DNA of 30,457 nt. Source: Firm-08 sp045541535 (GTDB lineage: Bacteria > Bacillota > Clostridia > Oscillospirales > QAKW01). Location of the stretch: NCBI GenBank assembly GCA_045541535.1, contig JAZQJG010000029.1:1-30457 (forward strand), in the 5' to 3' direction. The notes below the pieces were generated by a model. The model did not search any database. It saw only the letters and a list, made by a program, of their open reading frames with translations, and had not been told where the DNA came from. A program made the position numbers and the translations under genes. Shown piece by piece: positions 30,448 through 30,457 of the stretch. The number at the start of each line of letters is the position of its first letter. The stretch's first letter is position 1.

Positions 30448-30457
30448 AAAAAATTCT

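Noticed and set aside
1..30457. tRNA, rRNA, CRISPR arrays, insertion sequences and phage genes
   Set aside because: I looked for cloverleaf-like ends, regularly spaced repeats, transposase or integrase motifs and structural phage genes, and saw none that could be supported.

Overview
The window is a 30.5 kb piece of a chromosome from an endospore-forming anaerobic Firmicute, most likely class Clostridia and near Oscillospiraceae/Ruminococcaceae. The evidence is a GerA-type germination operon, a SpoIIE phosphatase, Firmicute HPr with His15 and Ser46, Clostridia-style DUF4330 proteins, an S-layer-homology (SLH) surface protein, strong GGAGG ribosome sites and moderate GC content. It looks like ordinary chromosome: no tRNA, rRNA, CRISPR array, insertion sequence, integrase or phage gene was seen.

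Layout. 1-240: a long imperfect hairpin inside a frame that runs in from the left edge. 241-3090: three overlapping germination genes, namely a normal GerAA-type protein, a truncated GerAC-like protein and a short GerAB-like membrane protein. 3131-7101: an envelope operon with its own promoter (murJ, an O-antigen-ligase-like protein, two tandem DUF4330 proteins). 7219-10844: HPr, then uvrC, rsmD, coaD and a coiled-coil protein, coupled by GTGA overlaps. 10873-13154 (minus): a previously untracked 39-residue Cys-rich membrane peptide, a small tail-anchored protein and spoIIE. 13239-17277: a MarR regulator and a heterodimeric ABC exporter behind a strong promoter flanked by two matching palindromic operators. 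17449-20997: a 1182-residue secreted leucine-rich-repeat/SLH protein. 21064-22043: a shikimate-kinase-like P-loop kinase and a GNAT acetyltransferase. 22101-22964 (minus): class II fructose-bisphosphate aldolase. 23114-23743: YigZ/IMPACT family protein. 23837-27544: response regulator, sensor kinase and HtrA protease. 27710-30402: membrane nucleotide-sugar 4,6-dehydratase coupled to an acyltransferase-domain protein.

How they fit together. The main themes are spore formation and germination, envelope and surface polysaccharide, envelope stress (a two-component system next to HtrA, as in CssRS-HtrA), and drug or metabolite export under local repression. The best-supported unusual features are the reduced germination operon, the paired MarR operators, the tiny Cys-rich peptide beside spoIIE, a palindrome at the transcription start of the 4,6-dehydratase operon, and 13-bp direct repeats three helical turns apart before htrA. 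I found no clearly unprecedented system. The reduced germination operon and the Cys-rich peptide are the closest to undescribed.
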